Made by a program: the position numbers and the translations under genes
Notes under the pieces: model-generated
Databases searched by the model: none
Seen by the model: the letters and a program-made list of their open reading frames with translations, nothing else
Told to the model about the DNA's origin: nothing
Part shown: in pieces, positions 7,076 through 13,267 of the stretch
How positions within the stretch are numbered: the first letter of the stretch is position 1
Layout: the number at the start of each line of letters is the position of its first letter
From: DASVDK01 sp036381125 [NCBI: Thermodesulfobacteriota bacterium]
GTDB taxonomy: Bacteria > DASVDK01
DNA length: 20,315 nucleotides
NCBI GenBank assembly: GCA_036381125.1
Contig: DASVDK010000258.1
Location: forward strand, 1 to 20,315
Direction: 5' to 3'

Positions 7076-7116
7076 CGCAGGTGCCCTCTCGGCCCGGGCC
7101 GCACGGGGCGGTGGGC

Positions 7117-7135
7117 CGCCGCAACGATCGCGGCG
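7117..7135. terminator. Hairpin between convergent genes
   Basis: The arms CGCCGC and GCGGCG (7117-7122, 7130-7135) pair perfectly around a seven-base loop, in the 87-base gap between the ends of the DGPF gene and the convergent CBS gene. A separate 12-base palindrome, CGGCCCGGGCCG, lies at 7090-7101. Neither is followed by a T run, so intrinsic termination is only a possibility. Confidence 0.35.
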
Positions 7136-7162
7136 CGTCCGGAGGCCCGGCCCGCGCGAGGA

Positions 7163-7822
7163 TCAGCATCGTCCCGGCGTCGCCGCCCTCTCGCCGGCGG
7201 CCACGGCGTGGAGCAGGTCGGCCGTCGTGAGGATGCCGACGAGGCGGTCGCCGTCGAGCACCGGCAGGCAGCTCACCTTGCACGCGAGCATCAGCCCGGC
7301 CGCGCGACCGATCGTCTCGTCGGGCCCGATGGTGACGACGGGCCGGCTCATCACGTCCCGGACGGACGAGGCGGCCAGGCGGCGATCCGTGTTGCCGTCC
7401 CATCCGGCGCCGGTGCGCCCCGGGGGGGCGAGGAGGAGGTCGTGGTCTGTGACGATCCCGACCAGGCGCGCCCCTCGCACGACCGGCAGGTGGCGCACCG
7501 TGTAGTGACGCATCAGCCGTCGCGCCTGCGGGACCGGCGTCGAGGCGCGGACGCGCACCGTGACCGCGCTCATCCAGTCCCGCACCCGCCCCGCCGGGGC
7601 AGGCGCGGCGGCGCGGCCGGGCGCATCGGCCGGGCGGGGCACGAGGGTGAGGAGCCGTCCGCGCGAGTCGGAAGGGCGGCGGGAGGCGCCGTCGGGGCTC
7701 CGTCCGCCCCTGCGACGGGCCAGGGTCGCGCAGACGAGCCGCCAGCGCCTCGATGTGTCCACCAGGGCGGGATCGATCGGGGGGGCCTGGCCGCACGTCG
7801 GACACAGGCGGCTCGTCGTCAT
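7163..7822 (-). CDS. CBS-pair protein with N-terminal CxxC motif
   Basis: A 219-residue protein with two CBS domains in its C-terminal two thirds. The first, VRDWMSAVTVRVRASTPVPQ to RHLPVVRGARLVGIVTDHDL, is followed by a linker and then SVRDVMSRPVVTIGPDETIG to CLPVLDGDRLVGILTTADL. CBS pairs bind adenosine nucleotides and act as energy or redox sensors. The N-terminal 70 residues are Arg-rich and begin with a single LCPTCGQ (Cys7, Cys10), which is half of a zinc-ribbon-like motif. A second CxxC is not seen. ATG 7822 is preferred because GGAGG sits eight bases upstream; a GTG at 7831 directly abuts that site. It is the last gene of the USP-CBS-USP-CBS cassette, 112 bases after the preceding USP. 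It is paralogous to the CBS protein at 8392-8859. Confidence 0.88.
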   Translation of the reverse strand: MTTSRLCPTCGQAPPIDPALVDTSRRWRLVCATLARRRGGRSPDGASRRPSDSRGRLLTLVPRPADAPGRAAAPAPAGRVRDWMSAVTVRVRASTPVPQARRLMRHYTVRHLPVVRGARLVGIVTDHDLLLAPPGRTGAGWDGNTDRRLAASSVRDVMSRPVVTIGPDETIGRAAGLMLACKVSCLPVLDGDRLVGILTTADLLHAVAAGERAATPGRC

Positions 7823-7934
7823 ATCGAGCACCTCCAGGGTAGGGTGATTCGAGCGAAGCGACCCGGCGCCGGGCTGCCGTCCGGGACGCCGGCGCGCCGG
7901 CGCCGCCGGCGGCGCGCGCGACTCGGGTGCGGCG

Positions 7935-8456
7935 TCACTCGCCGGCCGAGGTCCCGGCGCGCCCGGTCCTCGGGACGACGAGGACGGGACAGGGGGCCGA
8001 TCGGATCACTCGCCCCACGACCCCCGATCCGAGACGCCGGCGCCTCCCTCGGGGCTCGCTCGCGCCCATCACGATCAGGTCGGCCGCCGCTTCCCTGGCG
8101 GCGTCGACGATCTCCTCGTGCGGCCGGCCGAACCGCAGCATGGGCCGCGCGTCGATCCCGGCCTTGCGGATCATGGCGGCAGGCGCGCCGACGGCGTCGT
8201 GCACCCAGTCGAGCCGGGCGTCGCGAACCGGCTGCCATCCCCGCGACGGCAGGGCGATCGAGCTGGTATCGGGGATGCCCTCGAGGACGTGGAGCACGAT
8301 CACGTCCGCGCCGTTGGCTCGGGCGAGTCGCACCACCTCGCGCCTGGCGTGCTCGGCGCCGGGCGAGAGGTCGGTCGGGTGAAGGATCCTCTCAAGCACG
8401 CTCGTGCGCCCCGTACGGGGCCGCGGCATCTCCTGCCGCGGCGCGGCCGTCTCCAC
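7935..8456 (-). CDS. Universal stress protein (UspA family), degenerate nucleotide loop
   Basis: A protein of up to 173 residues. The core starts at VLERILHPTDLSPGAEHARR and shows VVRLARANGADVIVLHVLEG, ADLIVMGASEPRGRRRR and VVGRVIRSAPCPVLVVPR, the UspA alpha/beta order. The ATP-loop consensus G-x2-G-x9-G-S is imperfect here: the second Gly is Glu and the spacing is one residue short, so ATP binding is doubtful. The GTG at 8456 has GGAG four bases upstream. Alternatives are ATG 8429 and GTG 8399, the latter beginning exactly at the conserved core. All overlap the end of the CBS gene (stop at 8392), which indicates coupling. Members of the family accumulate during starvation or respiratory arrest; the partner CBS genes suggest energy sensing. 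Confidence 0.85.
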   Translation of the reverse strand: METAAPRQEMPRPRTGRTSVLERILHPTDLSPGAEHARREVVRLARANGADVIVLHVLEGIPDTSSIALPSRGWQPVRDARLDWVHDAVGAPAAMIRKAGIDARPMLRFGRPHEEIVDAAREAAADLIVMGASEPRGRRRRLGSGVVGRVIRSAPCPVLVVPRTGRAGTSAGE

Positions 8457-8859
8457 GATCTCCGACCCACGCCCCGAGGAGATCCGTCGTCGTCACGATC
8501 CCCACGAGCCGGCCGTCCTCGACGACCGCGACGGCGCCGGTCCGGCTCGCGAGCATCAGCTCGGCCGCTTCGTCCGCGTGCTGGTCCGGCCCGATCGTCA
8601 CGGCCGGCACCATGGCTTCGGCCACGGTACGCGTGCTGAGCAGGGAGGCCGCCGCGAGCGACAGTCGACCCATGCCGGGCGGGGGGAGGTGCAACCGGAC
8701 GTCGCGGTCGCCGACGATGCCCGCCAGTCTCTCGCCGTCCATCACCGGGAGGTGGCGGATGCCGCGCTCCCGCATGATCCGATACGCCTTGCGTATCGGG
8801 GTGTCGGGCGAGACAGTGATCGCTGGCGCGCTCATCCAGCTCCGCACACGCGTCGACAC
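8392..8859 (-). CDS. CBS-pair domain protein
   Basis: A compact 155-residue protein made of two CBS domains and little else. It begins STRVRSWMSAPAITVSPDTP, continues IRHLPVMDGERLAGIVGDRD, then TVAEAMVPAVTIGPDQHADE and AVAVVEDGRLVGIVTTTDLL. This is the layout of stand-alone regulators such as Hrp1-type proteins, which bind AMP/ATP or related ligands. GTG 8859 is the best start because AAGGAGG (8867-8873) lies seven bases upstream; a GTG at 8865 is too close to it. It lies between two universal stress protein genes and overlaps the next one. The second-domain block (VTIGPD..., LMLA) closely parallels the CBS protein at 7163-7822, so the two are probably duplicates. Confidence 0.88.
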   Translation of the reverse strand: MSTRVRSWMSAPAITVSPDTPIRKAYRIMRERGIRHLPVMDGERLAGIVGDRDVRLHLPPPGMGRLSLAAASLLSTRTVAEAMVPAVTIGPDQHADEAAELMLASRTGAVAVVEDGRLVGIVTTTDLLGAWVGDRGDGRAAAGDAAAPYGAHERA

Positions 8860-8921
8860 GGTCACACCTCCTTGAAGTTCCGTTCGTGGTTCGATGGCGC
8901 GAGGACGTTCGAGCCGTCGCC

Positions 8922-9524
8922 TCAGCAGCGCGCCCACCTGCCGAGGAGGTCCGTAGCGGGTGCCATGACCTCGGCGACGGCCGTACCGCCGACGAACCAC
9001 CGGCCGCCTCCGGTCCGGCCCGCGGATCCCGTGAGATGAGAGCCGCTCGACTCGGCATCGCCGGGGCGATCGCGAACCACGAGAACCGGCACGGGCGACT
9101 GCTGGATGACTCGCTCGGCGACGGTGCCGAGGACGAGACGGCGCAAGCCGGTCCGGCCGTGTGCGGTGAGCACCACCAGATCGGCCTCGCCGGCCGCCTC
9201 GACGAGGCGGTCCACCGGCGACCCTTCGAGCACGCGCGTCTCGACGGCGAGGTCCGTCCGTGCGATCTTCTTTCGGCAGCCGTCCAGGTACGCGGCCGCC
9301 TCGACCCTCGGCCGCTCGAGCACCCGGCGCAGGTGCGCGGTGAGCCGCTGCGCATCCCGGAGCGTGGCGAAGTCCGCCGACCCGGACGAGGGCGCGAGAC
9401 GCGTCGGCTCGATGACGCGCGCGAGGAGGAGGCGGCCGCGCGGAGCGGTCAGATCCTCGGCGTACCGGATGGCTCGCTCGGCGAGGGTCGACCCATCGAG
9501 CGCGACGAGAACGGTTCCGTACAT
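8922..9524 (-). CDS. Universal stress protein (UspA family) with C-terminal extension
   Basis: A 200-residue protein starting YGTVLVALDGSTLAERAIRY, the standard first strand and helix of UspA. It contains VLEGSPVDRLVEAAGEADLV and AHGRTGLRRLVLGTVAERVI followed by PVPVLVVRDRP. The ATP loop keeps the second and third positions (G, and G-T) but has Thr where the first Gly is expected. Some 50 residues beyond the usual end (ESSGSHLTGSAGRTGGG to LLGRWARC) match no domain I know. ATG 9524 is chosen since GGGGAG lies five bases upstream; a GTG directly before it is also possible. It is the first gene of the minus-strand stress cassette and is separated by 62 bases from the CBS gene that follows. A perfect inverted repeat lies about 50 bases upstream. 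Confidence 0.9.
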   Translation of the reverse strand: MYGTVLVALDGSTLAERAIRYAEDLTAPRGRLLLARVIEPTRLAPSSGSADFATLRDAQRLTAHLRRVLERPRVEAAAYLDGCRKKIARTDLAVETRVLEGSPVDRLVEAAGEADLVVLTAHGRTGLRRLVLGTVAERVIQQSPVPVLVVRDRPGDAESSGSHLTGSAGRTGGGRWFVGGTAVAEVMAPATDLLGRWARC

Positions 9525-9572
9525 CACGTCTCCCCTGCAGCTTGACGATCCCGAGCGCCACGCCGGCCCTGC

Positions 9573-9587
9573 CGACGTGCGACGTCG
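9573..9587. promoter_or_regulatory. Inverted repeat upstream of the stress cassette
   Basis: CGACGT-gcg-ACGTCG is a perfect six-base inverted repeat with a three-base centre, 49 bases upstream of the first universal stress gene. Its size and location fit an operator for a dimeric regulator of the cassette. No -35/-10 pair can be assigned with confidence. Confidence 0.3.
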
Positions 9588-9656
9588 TTGCGTTCGGGGC
9601 TGCGTGGCGAGATGACGCGAGAAGGCGTCCGGCCGCCGGCCGAGACGCCGGCGTCA

Positions 9657-9674
9657 CGCGAGCGAGGGCTCGCG
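9657..9674 (-). terminator. Hairpin downstream of the Ada-type regulator
   Basis: CGCGAGC and GCTCGCG pair perfectly over seven bases around GAGG, 30 bases past the regulator's stop on the minus strand. There is also a 12-base perfect palindrome, GACGCCGGCGTC, at 9644-9655. No T tract follows, so this could end or protect the transcript rather than act as a classical terminator. Confidence 0.35.
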
Positions 9675-9703
9675 GCGATAGCGGTCCGGCTGTTGGGCTC
9701 GAG

Positions 9704-10495
9704 CTACGCGAGGAAGGCGCCGATCGGGGACGCCCCGGGCCTCGCCTCGCGGGCGACCGGCCGGCGCACCGCGGCTGCCGGGCGGCGGGCCGCGACCGGC
9801 CGGGCTGCGTACGGCTCCGCGTCGGATGGGCGAGCGTCGAACTGCCGGGCCGCCCCGTCGGCGCGCGCCTCGAGCGCAGCCCTGATGCGGCGCCGGACGC
9901 CGCGCACCGGTGCGCCGGCCGCGCGGGCCCGGTAGGCCCGCCAGATCGATGGCGGCAGCCCGGTGCGCTGCTGGAAGGCCCGGCTGAAGGCCGACAGGCT
10001 CCTGAAGCCGGCCCGAAACCCTGTCTCGAGTACGGTCGCGTCGGTGCCGGCGAGGATCGCCTTGGCGCGCTCGATGCGAAGATCGGCGAGGGCCCGCATC
10101 GGCGAGCGGCCGTCGGCCGCCCGGAACCGATGGGCGAGGCTCGAGGCGCTGGCCCCCATGGCGGCCGCGAGCTGCTCGACGGTCAGCGGCTCGTCGAGGC
10201 GGTCCTGCATGAGCTGGAGCACACGCTGGGCGAAGCGGCGCTCGGCCTCAGCCGTACCGCCCGGCAGGTCGGGACGGCACCGCTTGCAGGGGCGGTACCC
10301 GGCCCGTTCGGCGGCGTGCGCCGATGAGAAGTACTCGACTCGCTCGGGACGCGGCCGCCGGCACGAGCAGGACGGCCGACAGAAGACCCCGGTCGTCCGC
10401 ACGCCCGCGACGAACTGGCCGTCGAAGCGGGTATCCCTGCCCACGTAGGCCGCCCAGAGGCGCTCTCTGCCGACGTGACACGTGCCGACCTGCAA
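9704..10495 (-). CDS. Ada-type methyl-phosphotriester sensor / AraC regulator
   Basis: A 263-residue protein. Residues 10-75 are the Ada zinc-binding domain: RDTRFDGQFVAGVRTTGVFC, then Cys39, Cys43, Cys70 and Cys73 (FCRPSC and RPCKRC). In Ada, the first Cys takes a methyl group from DNA phosphotriesters. Residues 85-187 are an AraC/XylS DNA-binding domain (LTVEQLAAAMGASASSLAHR and TGFRAGFRSLSAFSRAFQQR). The O6-methylguanine methyltransferase domain of E. coli Ada is missing, so the layout resembles Bacillus AdaA. Instead there is a roughly 75-residue Arg/Ala/Pro-rich tail with repeated RPVA-like units and no recognisable domain. The start is an unusual TTG, supported by AGGAGGT at 10501-10507 with good spacing and by the domain starting at once. 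Expected role: sensing DNA alkylation and activating repair genes; none is adjacent. Confidence 0.88.
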   Translation of the reverse strand: MQVGTCHVGRERLWAAYVGRDTRFDGQFVAGVRTTGVFCRPSCSCRRPRPERVEYFSSAHAAERAGYRPCKRCRPDLPGGTAEAERRFAQRVLQLMQDRLDEPLTVEQLAAAMGASASSLAHRFRAADGRSPMRALADLRIERAKAILAGTDATVLETGFRAGFRSLSAFSRAFQQRTGLPPSIWRAYRARAAGAPVRGVRRRIRAALEARADGAARQFDARPSDAEPYAARPVAARRPAAAVRRPVAREARPGASPIGAFLA

Positions 10496-10500
10496 TAGCT

Positions 10501-10507
10501 ACCTCCT
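10501..10507 (-). promoter_or_regulatory. Ribosome-binding site selecting a TTG start
   Basis: Read on the minus strand this is AGGAGGT, five bases before the TTG at 10495. No in-frame ATG or GTG exists between here and the conserved zinc domain, so this site decides the start of the Ada-type regulator. The rest of the 10508-10777 spacer shows nothing else I can assign. Confidence 0.6.
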
Positions 10508-10777
10508 GCCATTCCTCACGAGACGGGTCCAGTCATCTGGTATCAGCCCGTCGGTGTCGTTTCACCCCCGTTCCTGCAAAGTTATCCGGCGAGGGCCGCC
10601 GAGGAGCCATCGTCGGGCCGTCGAACGTCTCGGCGGCGCGCAGCCTCCTGCCGCCGGAGGGATCGGATCTTACCAGCGCGGTGCGCCCGCGGCGACCGGG
10701 CCGAGCGCCGGGGATGGGCGGTCGTGGATGCAGGCAGCGCGCTCCTCGCCGGAACTCCGACGGCCGTTCGGATGCCG

Positions 10778-11356
10778 TTACGGATCGGATCGGCGTTCCG
10801 CGCTTCGAAGAGCCCCTCGAGCCGGAGGATCGGCGCGACGCGCCCGGGGGGCTTCGGTGCGCCATCCGGCGCACGCGCCGGGCGCCCACAAGCCACGCTG
10901 CCGCGTCCGTGCCCGGTCCTGTGCGGCCCTGAAGCGGTCCCGGTAGCGGTAGGGGAGCCGGTACGTGTACTCGAAGCCGTACCCGTCGGCGATCATGACC
11001 TCGGCGAAGTTGCGGCCGTCGGGCAGGATGAGGTACGCGAGCAGCCGGCCGTAGCGATCGCGGTGCCCCTGCTGCGGGTCCTGCTCGACGTGGACGACGG
11101 TTCCCGCGGGGAGGAGCGCCTTCGCCTTCGCGCTCGCTTCCCGCCCGAAGCACTCGACGGGGCGACGGGGGTCGACGGTCTCCGGCGTGTTCAGCCCGAT
11201 GAGCCGAAGGCGCTCGCGCCGGCCGCCGAGCTGCACGTCCACGGTGTCGCCGTCCACCACTCGAAGCACCGTACCCGGCTCGCCGCGAATGCCTTCGCCG
11301 AGCGCGGGCGCCGCGGTCGGCGCGAGGACGAGGAGGAGGGCGATCAGGAGGAACAT
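10778..11356 (-). CDS. Secreted thermonuclease (SNase family)
   Basis: A 192-residue protein with an N-terminal secretion signal (FLLIALLLVLAPTAAPA), so it probably acts outside the cytoplasm, cutting DNA or RNA to 3'-phosphates in a calcium-dependent way as known for staphylococcal nuclease. The OB-fold core carries VVDGDTVDVQLGG (Asp35, Asp37), the arginine strand RLRLIGLNTPET (Arg51, Glu59) and RDRYGRLLAYL (Arg104), matching the catalytic Asp/Arg/Glu/Arg set. The second calcium-site Asp of the nuclease is Asn56 here (NTPE rather than DTPE), a variant. The core ends at RGLWAPGACAG, followed by about 30 basic residues not typical of the family. ATG 11356 is preferred over GTG 11389 because AGAGG precedes it and the signal peptide begins there. 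Confidence 0.88.
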   Translation of the reverse strand: MFLLIALLLVLAPTAAPALGEGIRGEPGTVLRVVDGDTVDVQLGGRRERLRLIGLNTPETVDPRRPVECFGREASAKAKALLPAGTVVHVEQDPQQGHRDRYGRLLAYLILPDGRNFAEVMIADGYGFEYTYRLPYRYRDRFRAAQDRARTRQRGLWAPGACAGWRTEAPRARRADPPARGALRSAERRSDP

Positions 11357-11430
11357 GGCGACCCTCTTCGCGTCGATGGCGCAAGCCACGTCGTGGGGGC
11401 CGCATCTCTATCCTGTCGTTCGGGGCGTTG

Positions 11431-11979
11431 TCAAGGCGCGTGTCGATCGTGCGCGAGCCGGCCCGTCTCGGTCTGGACGAGGCGGAGGCGCTGGCGGTCG
11501 TCCTCGACCGGAGCGCCCGACGAGCGCCGGAGGGGCACGACGGCGTGCGTCATGGCCATGGTCGAGGCGACGAGGAACTCCGGGGCCGGCGACGCGGGTA
11601 CGCGGGGGAGCGGCGGCCCCACGGACCGTGCCGACCCGGGGGGCGGGAGTGAGGCTCGCCGGGGCGAGGGCCAGGCCCCGAGCTGACGCATGAGCCCGAT
11701 CACGTCGTTCTTCACCCAGCTCTCGACCAGGTGGCCGTCGACGATGCGCACCAGGGTCGGGCCGGTCATGGTCACGCTTCGGCCGGTCGGCTCGATGCCG
11801 AAGATGGCCCCCCGGTGCGTGCCTCGCGTCGTGGCCCGCGAGCAGACCTTGTCGCCCTCGGCAACCTGGTCCTCGATCGTGATCCGGAGATCGGGGAACG
11901 CGGCGCGGAACGTGGTCACGACCTGCCGGATCGCATCGGGGCCGCCCGGCGTTCCTCCATGCCCGCTGTTCGAGGCCAC
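11431..11979 (-). CDS. SnoaL-like (NTF2-fold) protein, N-truncated with chimeric C-terminus
   Basis: A 182-codon ORF whose first half is SnoaL/ester-cyclase-like: GPDAIRQVVTTFRAAFPDLR, ITIEDQVAEGDKVCSRATTR, GTHRGAIFGIEPTGRSVTMT, VRIVDGHLVESWVKNDVIGL and MRQLGA. These are conical NTF2-like domains that bind small ligands. Family members usually have 30-40 more residues at the N-terminus (first helix with the ENKAxxRRF-type motif), and these are missing: the GTG at 11979 lies three bases after the CbpM stop, and a stop blocks the frame upstream. After LGAW the family end is passed and the ORF runs on for about 75 residues antisense to the decayed DGPF copy. The extension is therefore probably read-through of a lost stop. 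Likely a decaying gene, though it could still be translated with cbpM. Confidence 0.55.
   Translation of the reverse strand: MASNSGHGGTPGGPDAIRQVVTTFRAAFPDLRITIEDQVAEGDKVCSRATTRGTHRGAIFGIEPTGRSVTMTGPTLVRIVDGHLVESWVKNDVIGLMRQLGAWPSPRRASLPPPGSARSVGPPLPRVPASPAPEFLVASTMAMTHAVVPLRRSSGAPVEDDRQRLRLVQTETGRLAHDRHAP
11441..11592 (+). repeat. 152-bp direct repeat, copy B
   Basis: Gap-free match to 6538-6689 with 19 differences by hand count. Most of them place G or C where copy A has A or T. The 39-base identical block is at 11484-11522 and retains the potential hairpin (arms 11488-11493 and 11513-11518). Both copies are on the same strand, 4.9 kb apart. Confidence 0.9.
11544..11650 (+). pseudogene. 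Decayed 5' fragment of a second DGPF-domain gene
   Basis: At the position of the DGPF start codon this copy has GCG instead of ATG. The frame then reads ACVMAMVEATRNSGAG, clearly parallel to RVMVMVKATKNSEAG of the intact gene, before similarity ends near 11592. The DGPF motif and the rest of the domain are absent; a TGA closes the frame at about 11650. It is a relic of a duplicated or independently acquired paralogue, overlapping the SnoaL-like ORF on the other strand. Confidence 0.7.
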
Positions 11980-11982
11980 CGC

Positions 11983-12300
11983 CTAGCCTTCTCGCCTGAG
12001 GCGCGCCACCTCGGCCTCGAGCGCCTCGATGCGCGCGAGGAGGTCCAGCGCCACCGCCGCGCCGACGAATCCGATGCCGAGGTCGCGGTGGAGCCGGACC
12101 ATGCGCCGCAGCCGCGGGACGACCTCCACCGGGAACTCGTCGGCGCCCGGCTCGATCGGCTCCACGACGGCGAGCCGCACGAGGCGGGCGAGGGTGACGC
12201 GCCGGATGCCGACGGCCCGGCAGAGGTCGTCGGCGCCGAGCCGAACCTGGCCCTCCAGGGGCCGTCCCTCGGGGTCGCGTCCCGCGCCACCGCTGGTCAT
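11983..12300 (-). CDS. cbpM: Chaperone modulator CbpM (MerR-like)
   Basis: A 105-residue protein with a MerR-like winged helix at LGADDLCRAVGIRRVTLARL, a linker VEPIEPGADEFPVEVVPRLR and a dimerisation helix HRDLGIGFVGAAVALDLLAR followed by a coiled-coil-like EALEAEVARL. This arrangement and the length are those of CbpM, which binds the J-domain of CbpA and inhibits its stimulation of DnaK. Its ATG overlaps the stop of the DnaJ-like gene (ATGA), the usual cbpA-cbpM organisation, so the start is secure. It lacks any sign of an effector-binding domain. The next ORF begins only three bases downstream. The gene name rests on family plus neighbour. Confidence 0.85.
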   Translation of the reverse strand: MTSGGAGRDPEGRPLEGQVRLGADDLCRAVGIRRVTLARLVRLAVVEPIEPGADEFPVEVVPRLRRMVRLHRDLGIGFVGAAVALDLLARIEALEAEVARLRREG

Positions 12301-13181
12301 CCCTGCCTCCCTGCGGACGCCGGTCGATCGGCCGCCACGCCCGCCCGCCGCCGCAACTCCTCGTAGGCCGCCCGCTCCTCGGGCCCCGGCGCCTCCGGGA
12401 TCACCACGCGCACCACCGCGTAGAGGTCCCCGCGGCCGCCGCCCGCGAGCGGCAGCCCTCGACCCCTGAGCCGGATGCGTCTGCCGGCCTGCGTTCCCGG
12501 CGGCACCTTCAGCCGGATCGGCCCGTCGGGGGTCTCGACCTCCACCTCGGCGCCGAGCACCGCCTGCCAGGGCCAGAGCGGCAGGTCCATCTCGACCTCG
12601 TCGTCGACGACCCGGTAGCGCGGGTGCGGGAGGAGACGAACGCGGAGGTAGAGGTCGCCGGGTGGGCCGCCGCCGAGCCCCGGCTCGCCCTGCCCCGCCA
12701 GTCGGATGCGGGTGCCGGTCCGGACGCCCGGCGGCACCTGAACCTCGACCGTGCGCTCGCCGACGCGAAGGGTTCGGCGCCCGCCCCGCAGCGCCTCCTC
12801 GAACGTGACCGGGAGGTCGGCCTCGACGTCGCTGCCGGGGAAGACGATGCGCCTGCCCGCGCGGCCGCGGGGGCCGCCTCCGAAGAACCGCTCGAAGAGG
12901 TCGCCGAGGTCCGCGGCCTCCGGCCCCTCCTCGGGGCCGGGCGCCTCCTGCCATGCGGCGCCGCCCCGGTCGTACTGCGCCCGCTTCTCGGGATCGCTGA
13001 GGACGCTGTGGGCCTCGTTGATCGCCTTGAAGCGCTCCTCGGCGGCCTTCCGCTCGGCCGGCGGGGCGAGGTCGGGGTGGTACCGGCGGGCGAGGCGCCG
13101 GTAGGCGCGGCGGATCTCCTCGGTCGTCGCCGTGCGCGGGACGCCCAGGATCTCGTAGTAGTCGCGCGAGCCAACGGCCAT
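12297..13181 (-). CDS. cbpA: DnaJ-type co-chaperone CbpA
   Basis: A 294-residue class II J-protein. Residues 6-70 form the J-domain (RDYYEILGVPRTATTEEIRR; HPD at 35-37; KAINEAHSVLSDPEKRAQYD). A short Gly/Phe-rich link follows (FERFFGGGPRGRAG), then two C-terminal substrate-binding beta domains (LPVTFEEALRGGRRTLRV, VEVQVPPGVRTGTRIRLAGQ and IRLKVPPGTQAGRRIRLRGR). The CxxCxGxG zinc repeats of DnaJ are absent, as expected for CbpA. It should deliver misfolded clients to DnaK and stimulate its ATPase; no dnaK or grpE is in the window. ATG 13181 is chosen because MAVGSRDYYE places the J-domain at the very start as usual; upstream in-frame codons would add an unlikely leader. It is divergent from the methyltransferase and overlaps cbpM. 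Confidence 0.92.
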   Translation of the reverse strand: MAVGSRDYYEILGVPRTATTEEIRRAYRRLARRYHPDLAPPAERKAAEERFKAINEAHSVLSDPEKRAQYDRGGAAWQEAPGPEEGPEAADLGDLFERFFGGGPRGRAGRRIVFPGSDVEADLPVTFEEALRGGRRTLRVGERTVEVQVPPGVRTGTRIRLAGQGEPGLGGGPPGDLYLRVRLLPHPRYRVVDDEVEMDLPLWPWQAVLGAEVEVETPDGPIRLKVPPGTQAGRRIRLRGRGLPLAGGGRGDLYAVVRVVIPEAPGPEERAAYEELRRRAGVAADRPASAGRQG

Positions 13182-13267
13182 GGCGCGACGACCGGCTGCG
13201 ACTCCCGTTCCAGGTCCTGCCGATCCTCGACAGGCGCGGTGCGCGGCTCCATGGGGTATCATCGACC

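Noticed and set aside
7090-7101. The CGGCCCGGGCCG palindrome as an operator
   Set aside because: It lies between two convergent gene ends, where no promoter is expected; short G/C palindromes are frequent by chance at this base composition.
10724-11686. A plus-strand frame across the thermonuclease
   Set aside because: Only its end (11544-11592) has meaning, as the DGPF relic; the rest is antisense to a well-supported nuclease.
11431-11690. The conserved minus-strand reading of the 152-bp repeat (PVEDDRQRLRLVQTET) as a shared protein segment
   Set aside because: Several differences between the copies are silent in this frame, which was tempting, but the sample is tiny, it has no domain, and the intact DGPF gene lies on the other strand.
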